Assembly: GCA_918026815.1 (NCBI GenBank)
Contig: CAKJVC010000013.1
Span: 496,001-560,000 of the forward strand
Length of the DNA: 64,000 nucleotides
From: Chalara sp. BL73
Taxonomy: Eukaryota > Ascomycota > Leotiomycetes > Helotiales
Direction of reading: 5' to 3'
A program made the translations under genes and the position numbers. The notes beneath the pieces were generated by a model. It did not search any database. It was not told where the DNA came from and worked only from the letters and a program-made list of their open reading frames with translations. Positions 1 through 12,631 of the stretch are shown here, one piece after another; the first letter of the stretch is position 1, and the number at the start of each line of letters is the position of its first letter.

Positions 1-3000
1 CTGTTGATGCATGGCTTGGCTCTGCCTCTGAGCAATTGCATTCTGAACGGCCTGGCTATTGATACCCTGCTTTATCTGCTGTTTTTCCCTCTCACGATTC
101 TCGATAGCACCCACGAGACCAGCTCCTGGCGCCTGCGAATTGCGATTTCCGGCCATATTGATAAGTGGTTGGCCAGTTACTCGTGCAACATGCTCCTGCT
201 CGCGAGCAGATAGCGTAGTGGGCATATCGCCATTCCCTGCAGGACCCCCAAGTGTTGCGGAAGGGCCTCGGGAGCTGGGTCGTTGAAGAAGATCCGTCGA
301 GCTATTTCGGCCATGACCATGGCCGAGTTGGGCAAGGCGATCACTTGAACGATTCTTGACCAAAGGCGGGGTTGGCGTGCTTCTGCCTAAGGCTGGATTT
401 GAGCCTTGACGACCATGTGCATACAGTGGTGTAACACTGGCGCGTTGCTGTACGAACTGTTCAGGAGTTATGCTCTGTAGCGTTGCAGAAGAGCCGAGTG
501 CGCCCATCCCAGGTTGCCAAGCTAGTGTTCTGCTTTCGGTAGAATCGTTACGATAGTGTGCTGGCTCGGAAGCAAGAACATTGCGACTTGGAGATCGAGA
601 ATGACCAGAACTGTGTGGCCGCGCAGCCGCGGGAGTTACGGGAGAGGTTGGTAGATTTGATATGGGGCTTTCGCCTCGTGTGTACGCTTGTCTAGGTCCT
701 GGGCTCGGGGGTAGAGATAAACGATTCGAGGTGAGGTTGAGCGTAGGTCCGAAGTCAACGTCTGGTATTGATGGGTTACTACCACCTGGACGGTGAACAT
801 CTTCAACGGTTCCCACAGTACGCATTACACCTGTTCGAGGTCCTCCACGTCTCTGAACTGGCGGGTTGTCCATGGAGGGCCGAGAGCTACTTGCATAATC
901 TGGCTCGTCATCGTCATAATTGCTCTCCATAGTTTCCGAGCGGTATCTGCCATGTGCTTCTGTCAATGTCTTTGCTCGGTCAAATGGCGCCTTAACCATG
1001 TCAAACGCCGCTTCATCAAAAGTGTTCTGATCTAAAGTTCCAACACTAAATGTTGTCGCTGCAGAATGAGGGGTTGGCATGCTCGGCTCACGTGGTGGAA
1101 GGGCTTTTCGATTGATAGGCTGCTGACCAGTGTGGATTCGAGATAGCTGAGAAGTCAAACTATGTGTTGAGTCTTGAGAAGGAGTAGAAGAATGACCCTG
1201 TCCATGGGTGGTGTTAGAAGAAGCGAATATTTGTGGCGGATCATGAACGCGATTTTGAGAAGTAAGTGGTGCTGTAGGAAATGAAGGAGGTGGTTGAGAA
1301 AAGTTGGTTTGGCTGCTAGAATTTGCAGGACGTGGTGGTGATCCATCAAAAGAGAATCGAGCACTCGTTACTGGAACTGGGCCTTTATTAGAATCGTCTG
1401 TATTAGCAGAATGTTCGTAACGGTTGGCATCTGACAGTACCCCTTTCTGGCCCCGATCCTCCGAATATTGAACAAAGTTTTGGTGTCGCTGGCTTTCACT
1501 TGTATGTGGCCTATCTCCGCTAGCCTGGTAAGCCGCAACAGCAGCCACTCCGCCGGCGACTCCGCCGGCACCTGCTAATTGTGACAGGGTCGAGGTGGAC
1601 ATTCTACTGTTAGCTCTGCGTAAGTCTGGAGAATGGTAAGGTTTCGTTGCTGGCACAGATCCTGGTGTGTGCGTGAAGGCTGGCGGTGGGGCGACGGGCT
1701 CGGGAGATGTGGTGGATCTTAAGTCCTGAAGTTCGCGAATTGGTGGTTCTCTAGGGGTGTCGTCTTCAGAACTAATCCTATCACTGGCATTTGCATCATT
1801 TGCATATTTAAGATTTGAACCCGCATGTACTGGTGGAATGGGAGATTGATGAGCTGGCGGCGTAGGCGCTCGATCATATGATCCATCATAGTTGGACGAG
1901 ATACTACCATAGCGATCGAAGCCTTGCGTTTCTGAGACTGATCGGTGATGACCATGCGCCGATACAGAGTGCCTTGCAAACTCTCCTGCTGGAGGGGCAG
2001 AATCAGTCCGAGGGATACCACCGCTGGGTACGTCTGCCGTCGGCCCTTGCTGCCATCCTACGGATGGAGATGATCGAACAGACGCACCGTCATCAAACTG
2101 TATGCGACTTTGAGATGGGCCAAAGCTGTTCCGGGTGTTTCTCCTGCTGCTATATCTACTTTCCCGTTTGCTACCGTCTTCAATGGCAACCATTCGTTTG
2201 AGGGTAAGATCTTTCATTCTCTTCCTCCATTCTGACTCTTTCCATGTCGAGCTGCGGTCCTCTACGATAAGACCAGCAACATCTATAATCTCCAAGTATC
2301 CATATCGTCTATGCTTTGGCATGGCAAACATGAGACTCTGTGGATCTTTTACTTCAGCAGCAAGGCGCGTAGGGCGTCCATACAGCGCGAATGTGTCGAA
2401 GACCGGAAATAGCCAACGAAGCATCATTTCGAATCCCGATACAGCAGGGTGTACCTCTGGCATTACAAATACGAATCCTTCTGTGGTTGAGGGAGGATTC
2501 GAATGAATGGTTATGTTTCCTTCCACTTTCACGAGCGTCGAAGCATCAATGAGGGGCTTGGCCTGTGGATAGATGGCAAAAGCTGTATACGCATCTGTAA
2601 TCGTGGCAATTGGTGTCGCCTTCTTCGTCTTCTTTGTGTCGTAAAACTTAATATCTCCTTTTAAAACTGGCGGTCGTGATCTATCATATGCAGACTTTTT
2701 CTTGTTGATTTCTTTCTTCAACTTCTGAACCTCTTTCTCGTCAGGAGGCGTAATGACACACCAACAACGTCTCCAGGGTGTACCAGCCCCAAATCTTACT
2801 CGGGCCCAATCTTCCGTCTTCGTCTTTGCACGCTCCATTATCAGGCTAATATTGTTCAAGGATTTCCCCTTTCCAGCAATAAGAGCACCAGTGTAGGCTT
2901 CCTGCAATGTTGCATGTTCAAACATGGCGAGCCTGATTCCTGCAGTCCATTGTACCAGAGAATGATGGGAGTTGAAATGAAGCAGATAGCGGTTCTTTCC

Positions 3001-3773
3001 CGCTGTAGATATGCTCAGTACATTTTGAAGCGGAGGCTCATCCGGAGATCGGGTTGGTAGAGATTCAATCTATTCGTGTCAGTACATGGTCTGATACCAG
3101 AAGGCGCAAAGTTACCATTTTGATAGAGGAGTCTGTCAAATTTATAAACTTGGGCAGTACCTCCCCATCGGCCCCCGCTGCATCCAACTCCGCCGCGTCC
3201 CATAGAGAGAGGATTGTCCCAACTAGTTGAGCGAAGCATTCTGTCCATGTTCTATCGGCATTCGGCCTTCCATCTAGAGCAATTAGCATGCACTAAGATA
3301 TAATGGATTTACCACACACGTGTGTCTTGATCATCCAGCTTCAGGAAATAACCTTCCTGATACAGCTTGTTACCATGGCTGTTGAGAAAAGTGAATATTG
3401 GCTGTAGCTCTGGTAGTGTGTCCTTGGCTACATCCATCAATGGTGGCTGATATGTTTGGACCATAGACATAGGCCTAGAGGAAGCGCGCTGGCGCTGCAC
3501 ATGCGTTTGCTGGGAGTCGTTGCCATTTGGAGTGTATGTGTTGGGAGAATGTGCGCTCGGCGACTCAGTTATAGGTGTGCGGGACAAATCTTGTCTGGAG
3601 TCGAATTTAGGGAAGGCTTCTTGCTTTGTTTGAAGCGGTGCTGGGGATACTGGACTGTTGTTTGTGTCTCCCCTAATTCTGGACATGAACGATGTTACTG
3701 AAACCGTGTTAGCATATGCGGGAAGGCGAGGTTGTCAGAAGCATCGCAATTCACCTCGACTGCGGCTGCTCAT
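1..3773 (-). CDS. Caf120/Skg3-like PH-domain protein (3' end beyond the left edge)
   Basis: Four exons read on the minus strand: 3773-3755, 3697-3320, 3273-3116 and 3069 to beyond base 1. The introns are GT-AG (57, 46 and 46 bases) and the visible coding length is 3,624 bases, exactly 1,208 codons, with the frame open at the edge. Residues about 90-400 match the fungal Caf120/Skg3 family: the stretch through LPELQPIFTFLNSHGNKLYQ, then GRPNADRTWTECFAQL spliced across intron 2, then a PH-like fold. The remaining 800 or so residues are Ser/Pro/Gln-rich low complexity, usual for this family. In yeast Caf120 associates with the CCR4-NOT deadenylation complex and Skg3 is cortical; which role applies here is not visible. 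The start is chosen because the 19-base first exon splices in frame to a conserved Met-Ser-Arg start region. Confidence 0.85.
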
Positions 3774-5531
3774 GATGCCGGCTTAGATTACTTCTAGTAA
3801 ACGAGTGTGAGGTTTAGACTAGCGATTTGCACGTAAGTCCGCGAGATCCGAAAAAGCGCCTTGTTATTATTATTCCCTCATTCAAGGTTCCAACTGCTTC
3901 GTAACCTCGCTGATGATTCTGGGCGTCGATCGAGTGCCGTAGCACGTTGCACCAGGTACTTGGTAACCTGTAAGCTAGCGCTCTTGAACAGCGGAGATGC
4001 ACATGGAAGGGTGTTCTGGTATTTGTGTAGTGCCCGCAGTTGAGGAATGGAAGAATAAATTGGACACGAAAGGTGGTTGAGATTCGAGAAACCTTGGTGA
4101 ACCCACGTCACTGGCTCAACTGGGCACTCGCGTTGGCAGGGTTAATCGGCAGGAACGCAGCGAGACGGAACCACTGCGGCGCCGGAGTCTTAGTGCTAAA
4201 TTTAAATTTAACCAAACAGCTGCAAACGAAAAAAAAAAAAGAGAGAAGCCACTGTAAGGCAGGTTAGGTAATGCAACACGATGTGGTAATTTGGAGGAAA
4301 AAATGCACACGAACTGGATGATGGGGATGACTGGGTCTGGCGAGGGCTAGTTTGCGCTTATTCATCTGCTTGAACATTCGTATTTCTCGGATCGCATGGA
4401 AAATCTTTCGAGTGACTGGCACCTTCTGATCCCTGGGCGCATCATCTGCTTGGTAAAGCTCCTTGGCTGTTTTGGCTCTGACGCGTACATCTGATAGACG
4501 TTATATCATGAACGAATCTTTTGTACGAAAGCTAAGAAGGTTGCTTGGCTAGAAGATGTATTACATCGGGGGCGTCAGTTGCCCACATACTCCAGGGATA
4601 CTGTAACGGCATACGAGCACATGCTGTTTGGGAGAAACATCTTTCTACGTTGGACAGACCGGGACTCTGGAAACAGCATCATCACGGCTAGATGCTGGTA
4701 CTGTTGCTAAGGGGCCGACCCTGAAGCATGAGTTTCTACATAGCACAAAGAAGATGGATTGTGCAAGGAGCCTTGGCTCGGATCTGTTTGATTCGGTGGC
4801 TAGAAAAGAACAACAAACGTGTCACGAAAAGACCAGCCACTTTTCAATCAAACATGTCTCGGCTTGGCGATGCCTGCTGCGACCTTTGTACACGGTAAGC
4901 GGAATAGTCTGGAAGAGGTCGATTAAGCAAATCTTTCAGGCTAAGGGTTAGCATAGATAGCACATATGTAAGCTATCTAGAGCTAGCATCTCTTGATAGC
5001 AGAGCTTGCAGAATATGTTCAATAAGCATTTATATCTTTAGGCTTAACGTCATTAAGTCCACAGTCCACCAAAAAGCTGTTGTGCTGTTGTGTACCTACT
5101 AACCCTTATCACACACATTTAGGTATAGATATATATGCTCTACTCGAATCTTTTGGGGGCGACCAGAGCCATTTGGTCCTGTTGAGTTAAATTTGTTTGT
5201 GTTATAAAGCTTTCCCTTGCAAGCTTTGATAACGTCTTCGAATATTATATAACTTTTATTGGTGGGCAGAGCCCTACGTCCGACCCCATCATACACTAGA
5301 AACTAAATCCTTGAATCATTAAGAGAGCCTGGCAGTAAATTGGGTGTTGGCGTGGAAAGGACGGCAAAAGGGTAAAAAAACCCCCCAAAAAAGTTCTGGT
5401 CTTGGATGTCACGTCACATGCGATAAGCCTCCTTATCTCAGCTCTACTGGTTGTTGGGGAACATCTTTCCCCTAGTCCCGCTCAAAGATATTGTGCACCA
5501 AAATAATATTCTAACCTAACACTGCGTTGGG
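3774..5531. other. Intergenic region, divergent promoters
   Basis: This 1.76-kb gap separates the Caf120-like gene (-) from the phosphatase gene (+), so both promoters should lie here. It has an 11-base A run near 4230. Open frames such as 4628-4951 show no recognisable family. The stretch at about 4970-5300 is AT-rich. I see no gene. Confidence 0.6.
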
Positions 5532-6795
5532 ATGAGGAGGTCGGCTCTTCGCACGAAAATTGCGCAAGCTATATCGTCTCAGGCTCGGCGATCCCTCATC
5601 CAGAGCTATCCAAGATGGTGTCCTGATGTTGCATACTCAACGTCCATATCGGAACCCGATTCAGCAAATGTGTTCCGCAGATCAAACCCACAACCATTTC
5701 GATTCGAAACAGGCATCGCCTTGTTTGCGAAACGCGCCCCTCGACCCTTCCCACCGCCGTTTCTTTCTCCTCCATCGATGTCCTTTTCAGACCCCTTGAG
5801 CACCCATCACAGAAGCCGGGATAGGCGCGCGATTATAGACGGTGACTTGATACGTGGCCAAACAAATGGTGATGATGCAGTGTATGCTAGTGATACATTC
5901 ATATGCGCGAATGATGGTGTCGGTGCTTGGTCAACTAGGCCTGGAGGCCATGCAGGGTTAGTTATTTGCCCCCCAGCACATCCGCGCCTACTAAATCCAT
6001 AATTAGCCTTTGGTCAAGACTGATATTACACTATTGGGCATTAGAAATGGAGCAAGATGCAAAGAAAATGAGAGCTCCAGGGGAAGACTATGAGCCAGAT
6101 CCTGTGGGATATCTGCAGAAAGCATACGAGAAAACTATACATGCCACCACAGAGCCAAATTTATGGCAGGGCACAACAACTGCTGCAGGCGCTCAATTAT
6201 ACTTCAAGCGAGCAGGTCCCGAGCTGGGTGCAATTGATATCCCTTTGCTATATGTCACAAATTTAGGCGACTCTCAGATACTTGTAATAAGACCGAGAAA
6301 CTCGGAGCTCATATACAAAACTCAAGAACAATGGCATTGGTTCGATTGTCCTAGGCAACTAGGCACCAATAGCCCTGATACACCTCGGGAAAATGCTGTG
6401 ATGGATAAAGTTGAGATTCAAGAGGATGATATTGTACTGGCTATGTCTGATGGAGTCATCGATAATCTGTGGGAGCACGAGATTATAGCAAACGTGATTA
6501 CAAGCTTACGAAATTGGGAAGGCAATTCCGGAGCAATTAAAACCATAGATCGAAACGGTGGTTCTGCAGGAGGTATGAAATATGTGGCGGAGGAGCTAAT
6601 GAAAGCTGCGAGGGCGATAGCAACAGATCCATTTGCTGAAAGCCCCTTTATGGAACACGCGGTAGAAGAAGGCTTAGCGATGGAAGGAGGTGGGTTCGAC
6701 ATTTAAACATCCAAGTAACACTCAGGCTGACACAATCAGGTAAAATGGATGATATTAGTGTTGTCGCTGCAGTTTGTAAACGAAATAAGGGATGA
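5532..6795 (+). CDS. PP2C-type Ser/Thr phosphatase, Ptc7/azr1 family
   Basis: Three exons (5532-5956, 6007-6689, 6740-6795) sum to 1,164 bases, 387 residues. Both introns are 50 bases, and the first has a TACTAAA-like branch site. PP2C metal-binding motifs appear in order: NDGVGAW at about 127-133, the GD of TNLGDSQ, SDGVIDNLWEHE, and KMDDISVV in the small last exon. The first 22 residues are rich in Arg, Ser and Ala without acids, as in a mitochondrial presequence. Yeast Ptc7 is a mitochondrial phosphatase that activates coenzyme Q synthesis by dephosphorylating Coq7; fission-yeast azr1 belongs to the same family. Function is inferred from family. The last exon is essential because it carries the final metal-binding Asp. 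Confidence 0.9.
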
Positions 6796-7459
6796 AACGA
6801 GCTCCAGCTCCAGCTTGAAAATATATCGATGGACTATCAAACACGGACACATGAGCTCGAGCTCGAGCTCAAGCTCAACAATTCGGCTAAATATCGAAGA
6901 CTGCGAGGTACAATCACAATGCAGAGGATCATAGACTCACAACAATTATCTACTGAAGATCCAGCCACAGATCTCCACATGCAAGTGTTCTCTTGTCAAG
7001 ACTCTGGTGAAGATAGATGCTTTTCTGTCAGACTCAGAAAGAACCAGGAGTGAGAAGACTCCTACAGGGAAATTGGACGAATAGGCGTCACAGAATATCA
7101 CAGCTGTGTAATACCACATGAAGGCATATGTCTGTAGAGGTTCAATTTTGGTCCAGTCAGAGTGTTCGACGTGTTCTACCTAACACATGGACGCGTCCTA
7201 TGTAGTTTTATTCTCAAAATATATCAACAATGCTTAGATTGTGAAAGCTATGCTCAAGTGAAAAGGACCAGGAGAAGGATAAGCTCAATAAACGCAAAAA
7301 CATACCGCATTACTCTTGATAAGGCTGACGAGGCCACCCAGCCGATAAGAGCCAACGCTAAGATAAGATGCTCCACTTAAAATTCCTGAGGCTCGAGAGG
7401 AAAACTTCCTAAAATACTGCATTCTAGAGGAAATATCAAGTATAATATACGACAACACG
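6796..7459. other. Intergenic region with a GAGCTC repeat
   Basis: This spacer holds the 3' region of the phosphatase gene and the UTP23 promoter. At 6853-6876 there are four tandem hexamers (three GAGCTC, then one AAGCTC), preceded by related CAGCTC units near 6800-6815. No gene is seen. Confidence 0.6.
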
Positions 7460-8448
7460 ATGGGAGGAGGTAAGCGGACTAAACAGTATCGAAAGCTGAT
7501 GGTTCAATATGGTCTGAATTTTGGTTTTCGAGAACCCTATCAAGTACTTGGTGAGTTTCATGCTAGGAGCTTGGAGATCAATTACTTATAGAATTTGCAG
7601 TGGACGCCGATATGATCAGGGATGCAGATAGGTTTAAGATGGATCTCCTATCCCTTCTTGAGAAAACTTTACATGGTCAAGTCAAAATAAGTACTGCTTC
7701 CGAAGTGCCTCCACTATCGCAGCTCTAACATCTTATAGTGATCACTCAATGCTCGATACGCCATCTGTACGCAGCAAAAGACGAACCAGGTGTCTCGTAT
7801 CTAATAGACAAAGCTAAAACCTATGAACGACGCAGATGCGGCCACCGACCGGAGGACCACGCAGAACCATTGAGTACGCAGGAATGTATTGGATCAGTTA
7901 TCGATCCCAAAGGCCACAAATCCAATAAGCACAGATATGTAGTAGCAAGCCAGGACCTCAGTTTACGCAGAGAGATGAGGAAAATCCTAGGGGTGCCGCT
8001 GATTTACATTAATCGGAGCGTGATGATCATGGAGCCTATGGCAGAGACATCTGTTGGGAATAGGGAGAGGGAAGAGAGGGGAAAGTTTAGAGATGGACTT
8101 AAGAGAGCCAGCGGGAGTCTCAAAAGGAAAAGAGATGAAGAGGGTGATGACGCGTCAGATGCAGATGTGAAGGGAACAACGAAGAAGGCGAAGAAAAGGA
8201 AGGGTCCGAAGGAGCCTAATCCCCTATCGGTCAAGAAGAAGAAGAAGCCAAAAGCCCAGGCAGTTGCTGCCAAAGCGGGATCAAAGGAGAGCAGAGACAG
8301 CAAAGCAGACTCGAGTGTTGATGGGGGATCACCACCTGTCGAAGGCTCTGAAGACACCGGCAAGCGCAAACGAAAGCGGAAGCATAAATCAATTACAGGA
8401 AACGTCGAAGCCACGCACGTGGCCGAAGTGGCTGACGAAGATAGTTGA
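7460..8448 (+). CDS. UTP23: rRNA-processing protein Utp23
   Basis: Exons 7460-7550, 7601-7690 and 7739-8448 total 891 bases, 296 residues. The N-terminus keeps the family pattern KRTKQYRKLM, then FGFREPYQVL, spliced to VDADMIRDADRFKMDL. The QCSIRHLY segment follows in exon 3, as does a Cys/His cluster (RRCGH at about 102-106 to ECIGS) typical of the Utp23 zinc finger in its Fcf1-type PIN domain. Utp23 acts in the nucleolar SSU processome in early 18S rRNA maturation and snR30 release; its PIN domain lacks full nuclease residues in yeast. The last 110 residues are a Lys/Glu/Ser-rich tail, as expected for a nucleolar RNA-binding protein. Confidence 0.93.
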
Positions 8449-9003
8449 TTTTAATTTGTGTGATGCTTTGAACCATTTCTGGAATTCTTTTACTGATACC
8501 CAAATATTAAGCCAGTAATATATTGAATAAGTCGCGAAGCATTTTTTGGATTACCTCCCAAGTGAAATTTTAGCCACATGCGATCTTCTAGCACTTTGAT
8601 GTGTGGGTGTTAATATAGCATGGAGCCGAAATTGCAAATTAAGGACCTGTAACTTTCGGAGCTCAATAAACAATGATGCAATATCACATTGGGCAAAAAA
8701 GTCGATTAGCCCAATATCTAAAACATTGCTCCTGACTGAGCCAGCCATCCATCAGCCACCAAAGAAACGGTTTTGCGTATCCCTCCATTTCCCCACTGAA
8801 GCATAAGCTCAGACCCCTGTTACTGCACAATATCATCTTAAACTCTCTTTACTCACAACCCTCACTAGAACATCCAACATGCCTTTGCCAGTGGGGCACA
8901 TCTAAGAATTGCCGTAGACACTTTCAATATACAGACCTGATTCACCCTTGGAATTTGGATGAGAACGTCACCATAGAAATTAAGGCGGCGGAAAGACCAA
9001 AAT
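8449..9003. other. Intergenic region
   Basis: This 555-bp spacer separates UTP23 from the DUF726 gene. The ATG at 8879 opens only an eight-codon reading frame ending in TAA, a possible upstream ORF in the DUF726 leader. No other feature is seen. Confidence 0.5.
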
Positions 9004-12000
9004 ATGCCGCAGCGCGTCAACCTGCCACCACCAGCAGAAAGGAACAACGAGAACAATGGCAAGGTGACACCGGCCCATTTCTCGCCCATAAGGGGTGAAA
9101 CTGGAGAGTTGTGGGTGCTGGACGAATGGGGGCTGTTGGTCAGGAAATCGGAGACTGAGAAGCCGCCCGAAGACACTTCGACAAAGGAGAAGGAGTCCAA
9201 AGAAGATGGAGAGGGTAGGCCAGATGTACTTAAAGTCACACCTGGATCAGCGCAAGACTTGAATCAGCTCAAAGTCAATTCAAAGGCTGACAGTGTAGGA
9301 TCTGATACCGACGATGAGTTTAGAGATGCCCAATCCACTCCGAATCCAGCAATACCACAACCGGAACCAGCTTCACAGGCGCCCACACCGCAGCCTTCCC
9401 CGGTTCCAGAAAAAGAACCTCAAACTGCTAAAGTTAAAGATAAGGAGCAGGAGAGCTCAAGTCACAATGAGAAACCCAAGGATTCCGAGAAGCCGGAAAC
9501 ACGATCTGCAGAAACAAAATCAGAGGTCCATGACTCTACACCCGAGGGGAAAAAGGATGCAGATGACGCCAAAAAGCAAATTTCAAACCTGGGCCCGAAT
9601 AAACATAATAGAGAAGCGAGCTCAGGAAGTGGCCTAGGGATCTCCGAATGGTCGCATCAACAACTTGCGCCAAAAGACGCCAAGGTGACGGAGGAGGAAG
9701 AGGATGAATGGCAGGACATGCCTTCATATGCCCCTTACGACATATATGATGATGATAATAGATTAATTGCAAGGGAAGAGCGCGGCTCCGATAACGAGGT
9801 TGATGCCTATGCGGGTTTGGGCGGTGCTGGGAGGGGATATACAAGAGTACAGCTGGATGAGGATGCTCAATCTGCAACTAGTATGGACGAGAACACCCAA
9901 TATCTCTTCAAGGATGTTAATGGCGGAACGGGAGCCGGTGAAATGGAGGATGAGGAACAGCGGGATGCTGTCTCGCAGATGCAAGCAACCAAGGACCTCC
10001 TCACGGAAGGACAGAGGGTGGCATATGTGGGTATGACTCGGTTGATCCTATCTGATATGCTGAGAGGAGCAGAGGCGATGGTCACAACGAAAGGGAGCAA
10101 GAAGGAGTTAATGATGGCTGCGGAAGCTATGAAGATGTGGAGCCAGAAGATGATGGTTAGGCTATACGCCCACATGGACATTAGCACAGCTGAGCAGATT
10201 ATGATTGAGCAATTGGCAGATCACGGGGTTATGCCCGCGGATCTCACTCCTGCTCTAATGGCGAACTCTCGAGTAAAGAATCCTATGGCAGAAGAAGCAT
10301 CTGATAAAGATTCTACGAAGAGTCCACGGCCATCTACATCTTCTTCTTACGGATACAGATCCCCAAATCCAGAAGATGAAGAGGCTGCAAAGCCTCCGCC
10401 GGCATATCAGGAACATGAAGGAGATGATCTTCCAGAGGTTCGAACACCCTCGCAGCTACCTACCACCGCGAACATCGATATTGATCTGCGGTGGACTGTT
10501 CTTTGTGACCTGTTCTTAACACTGATTGCCGACTCGGTATATGATGCCCGGTCTAGGGTTCTCTTGGAGAAGGTAGGGCAGAACATGGAAGTGTCTTGGC
10601 TTGAGATTTGTCGATTCGAAAAACGAGTCACAGATGCGCTAGAAATGCAACAGGCTGCTGAGAAGGAGAATTGGAACGAGGACGAGCATAAAGAGTCACG
10701 AAGGAAGATGGCCTTGAACAAGCGTTACTTGATGATGGGTTTAGCCACCGTAGGCGGTGGATTGGTCATTGGTCTCTCTGCAGGATTGCTAGCTCCTGTT
10801 ATTGGAGCAGGTCTTGCAGCGGGTTTTACAACTATTGGTGTCGCAGGGACAAGTGGCTTTCTTGCGGGCACTGGTGCAGCTGCGATAATCACGAGTGCAG
10901 CTGCGACTTCTGGAGGTATCATTGCCATTCGAGCAGCCGATCGAAGGACGGGTGCGGTGAAAACGTTTGAGTATAGGCCATTGCATAACAATAAAAGAGT
11001 GAACTTAATTGTCACTGTGTCTGGCTGGATGACAGGAAAGGTCGATGATGTCCGATTACCATATAGTACGGTAGATCCAATCATGGGTGACATCTACTCT
11101 GTACTCTGGGAGCCAGAAATGCTTCAAAGTATGGGAGATACCATTAACATTCTGGCAACTGAGGTAATTGCTCTAAACTTTTTATCTCAAGATGTATGCT
11201 TACAAACTTTAGGCTCTGACTCAAGGACTGCAACAAGTTCTAGGAAGCACTATTCTAATCAGTTTGATGGCGGCGCTCCAATTACCAGTTGTACTAACCA
11301 AGCTAGCATATCTCATCGATAATCCTTGGTCAGTTTCTTTAGATCGAGCGACCTCAGCTGGACTTATTCTGGCTGATTCATTGATTGATCGAAATCTAGG
11401 GACTCGTCCCATCACCTTCGTAGGATATTCTCTGGGATCAAGGGTAATTTTCTCTTGCCTAAAAGAGCTCGCCAGAAAGGGTGCGTACGGACTTGTTCAG
11501 AACGTATATCTTTTTGGTTCGCCAATAGTAGCCAAAAAGGATGAGTATCTTAGGGCCAGGGCTGTCGTGGCGGGCAGATTTGTCAACGGTTACGCTACAA
11601 ATGACTGGATTCTAGGATACCTATTCCGATTGACAAGTGGTGGCATTAGTCGTGTTGCGGGTTTAGCAAAGGTAGAAGACATTCCGGGCTTGGAAAATGT
11701 GGATGTGACAGAGTTTGTACCTGGACATATGTCTTACCGCACTGCCATGCCAAGGCTCCTTCGGGAAGTTGGATGGATTGTTGAGAGTGATGAGTTCACA
11801 GAAATCGAGGATCCAGACCCAGACAATCATCAACAACGTCAAAGAGAACTAATAAATGAGATTGAAGAGGCTCGAAAAGATTTTGAAAAGAAGGAGAGGA
11901 AAGGTAAATTCGGCTTCTTTGGCAGGAAGAAGAAAAACGTTGCCAAGAAGCAATGGGAGACCTATGAGGAAACCAAAGGCGGCGCAAACGGCGAGACTAG

Positions 12001-12631
12001 CAAGGAGGGAGGAAGCAACGAGGGTGTCCTCTTCGATATCGATGCCATCCGACGTGAGCTCGCGAGCGAGCATATGGAAGTTAGAGAGCTCGAATCCACA
12101 CTGCCGCCTATGAAACTAGCCTTAGCATCTCCTAATCCATTAAATCCGCGCTCCTCACTACGAGCTTCACAAAGCTACGACCCAAATCTCCTCAAGGCAA
12201 ATGGTAATGGTGTTTCGCCCATGCCCTCACCATCTCTTTCTCCGCGACACTCTACCACCCTCCCAACACAATGGACTGCCAAAGAACCATCACCCTCCTC
12301 CCATTGGCCCGACGACGAAGATAGCCCTACCTATAATCGCCGCGCAGATGACGAAGTCCAAATGACCTTCGATACCTCCTACGAAACCCCTCCTCGCTCA
12401 GCACGCACGTCTGGGGCCTTCCATTACCCGGCCTCCAACTCTAGTTCATTGCCCAATATTGGCAAGATAGAAATACCCAAAGCGGAGCCATCGCCACTAC
12501 AGAGACCAGATCTCAAGGCGAACAATACGGCTCCTGTGCCGCTCCCTATGATAGATCTGAATCATAATGCCTGGGCGGATGAGGATGAAGATTTTGGGGT
12601 CGAGAAAGAGATTGAGATGACCTTTGCATAG
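9004..12631 (+). CDS. DUF726 (TMCO4-like) membrane protein with alpha/beta-hydrolase motif
   Basis: Exon 1 (9004-11163, 720 codons) and exon 2 (11213-12631, 473 codons) flank a 49-base intron, giving 1,192 residues. Residues 1-300 are acidic and disordered. A helical region precedes a Gly/Ala-rich hydrophobic block at about 575-645 that probably forms two or three membrane segments. The DUF726 hydrolase-like domain follows, with VSGWMTG before the intron and the nucleophile-elbow motif GYSLGSR at about residue 790, then FGSPI. The C-terminal 350 residues are charged and Ser/Pro-rich. Human TMCO4 belongs to the family; substrates are unknown. The intron is confirmed because removing it joins ATEALTQGLQQV, the conserved family stretch. 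The start is the first in-frame ATG. Confidence 0.88.

Noticed and set aside
4628..4951. ORF of 107 codons as a gene
   Set aside because: No recognisable domain, no compositional bias and no splice partners. It lies in the divergent promoter gap.
6849..6880. GAGCTC hexamers as a CRISPR or telomere-like array
   Set aside because: Only four short units without spacers, in a 3' untranslated region; a simple repeat.
8004..8414. 136-codon minus-strand ORF
   Set aside because: Antisense shadow of the Lys-rich tail of UTP23.
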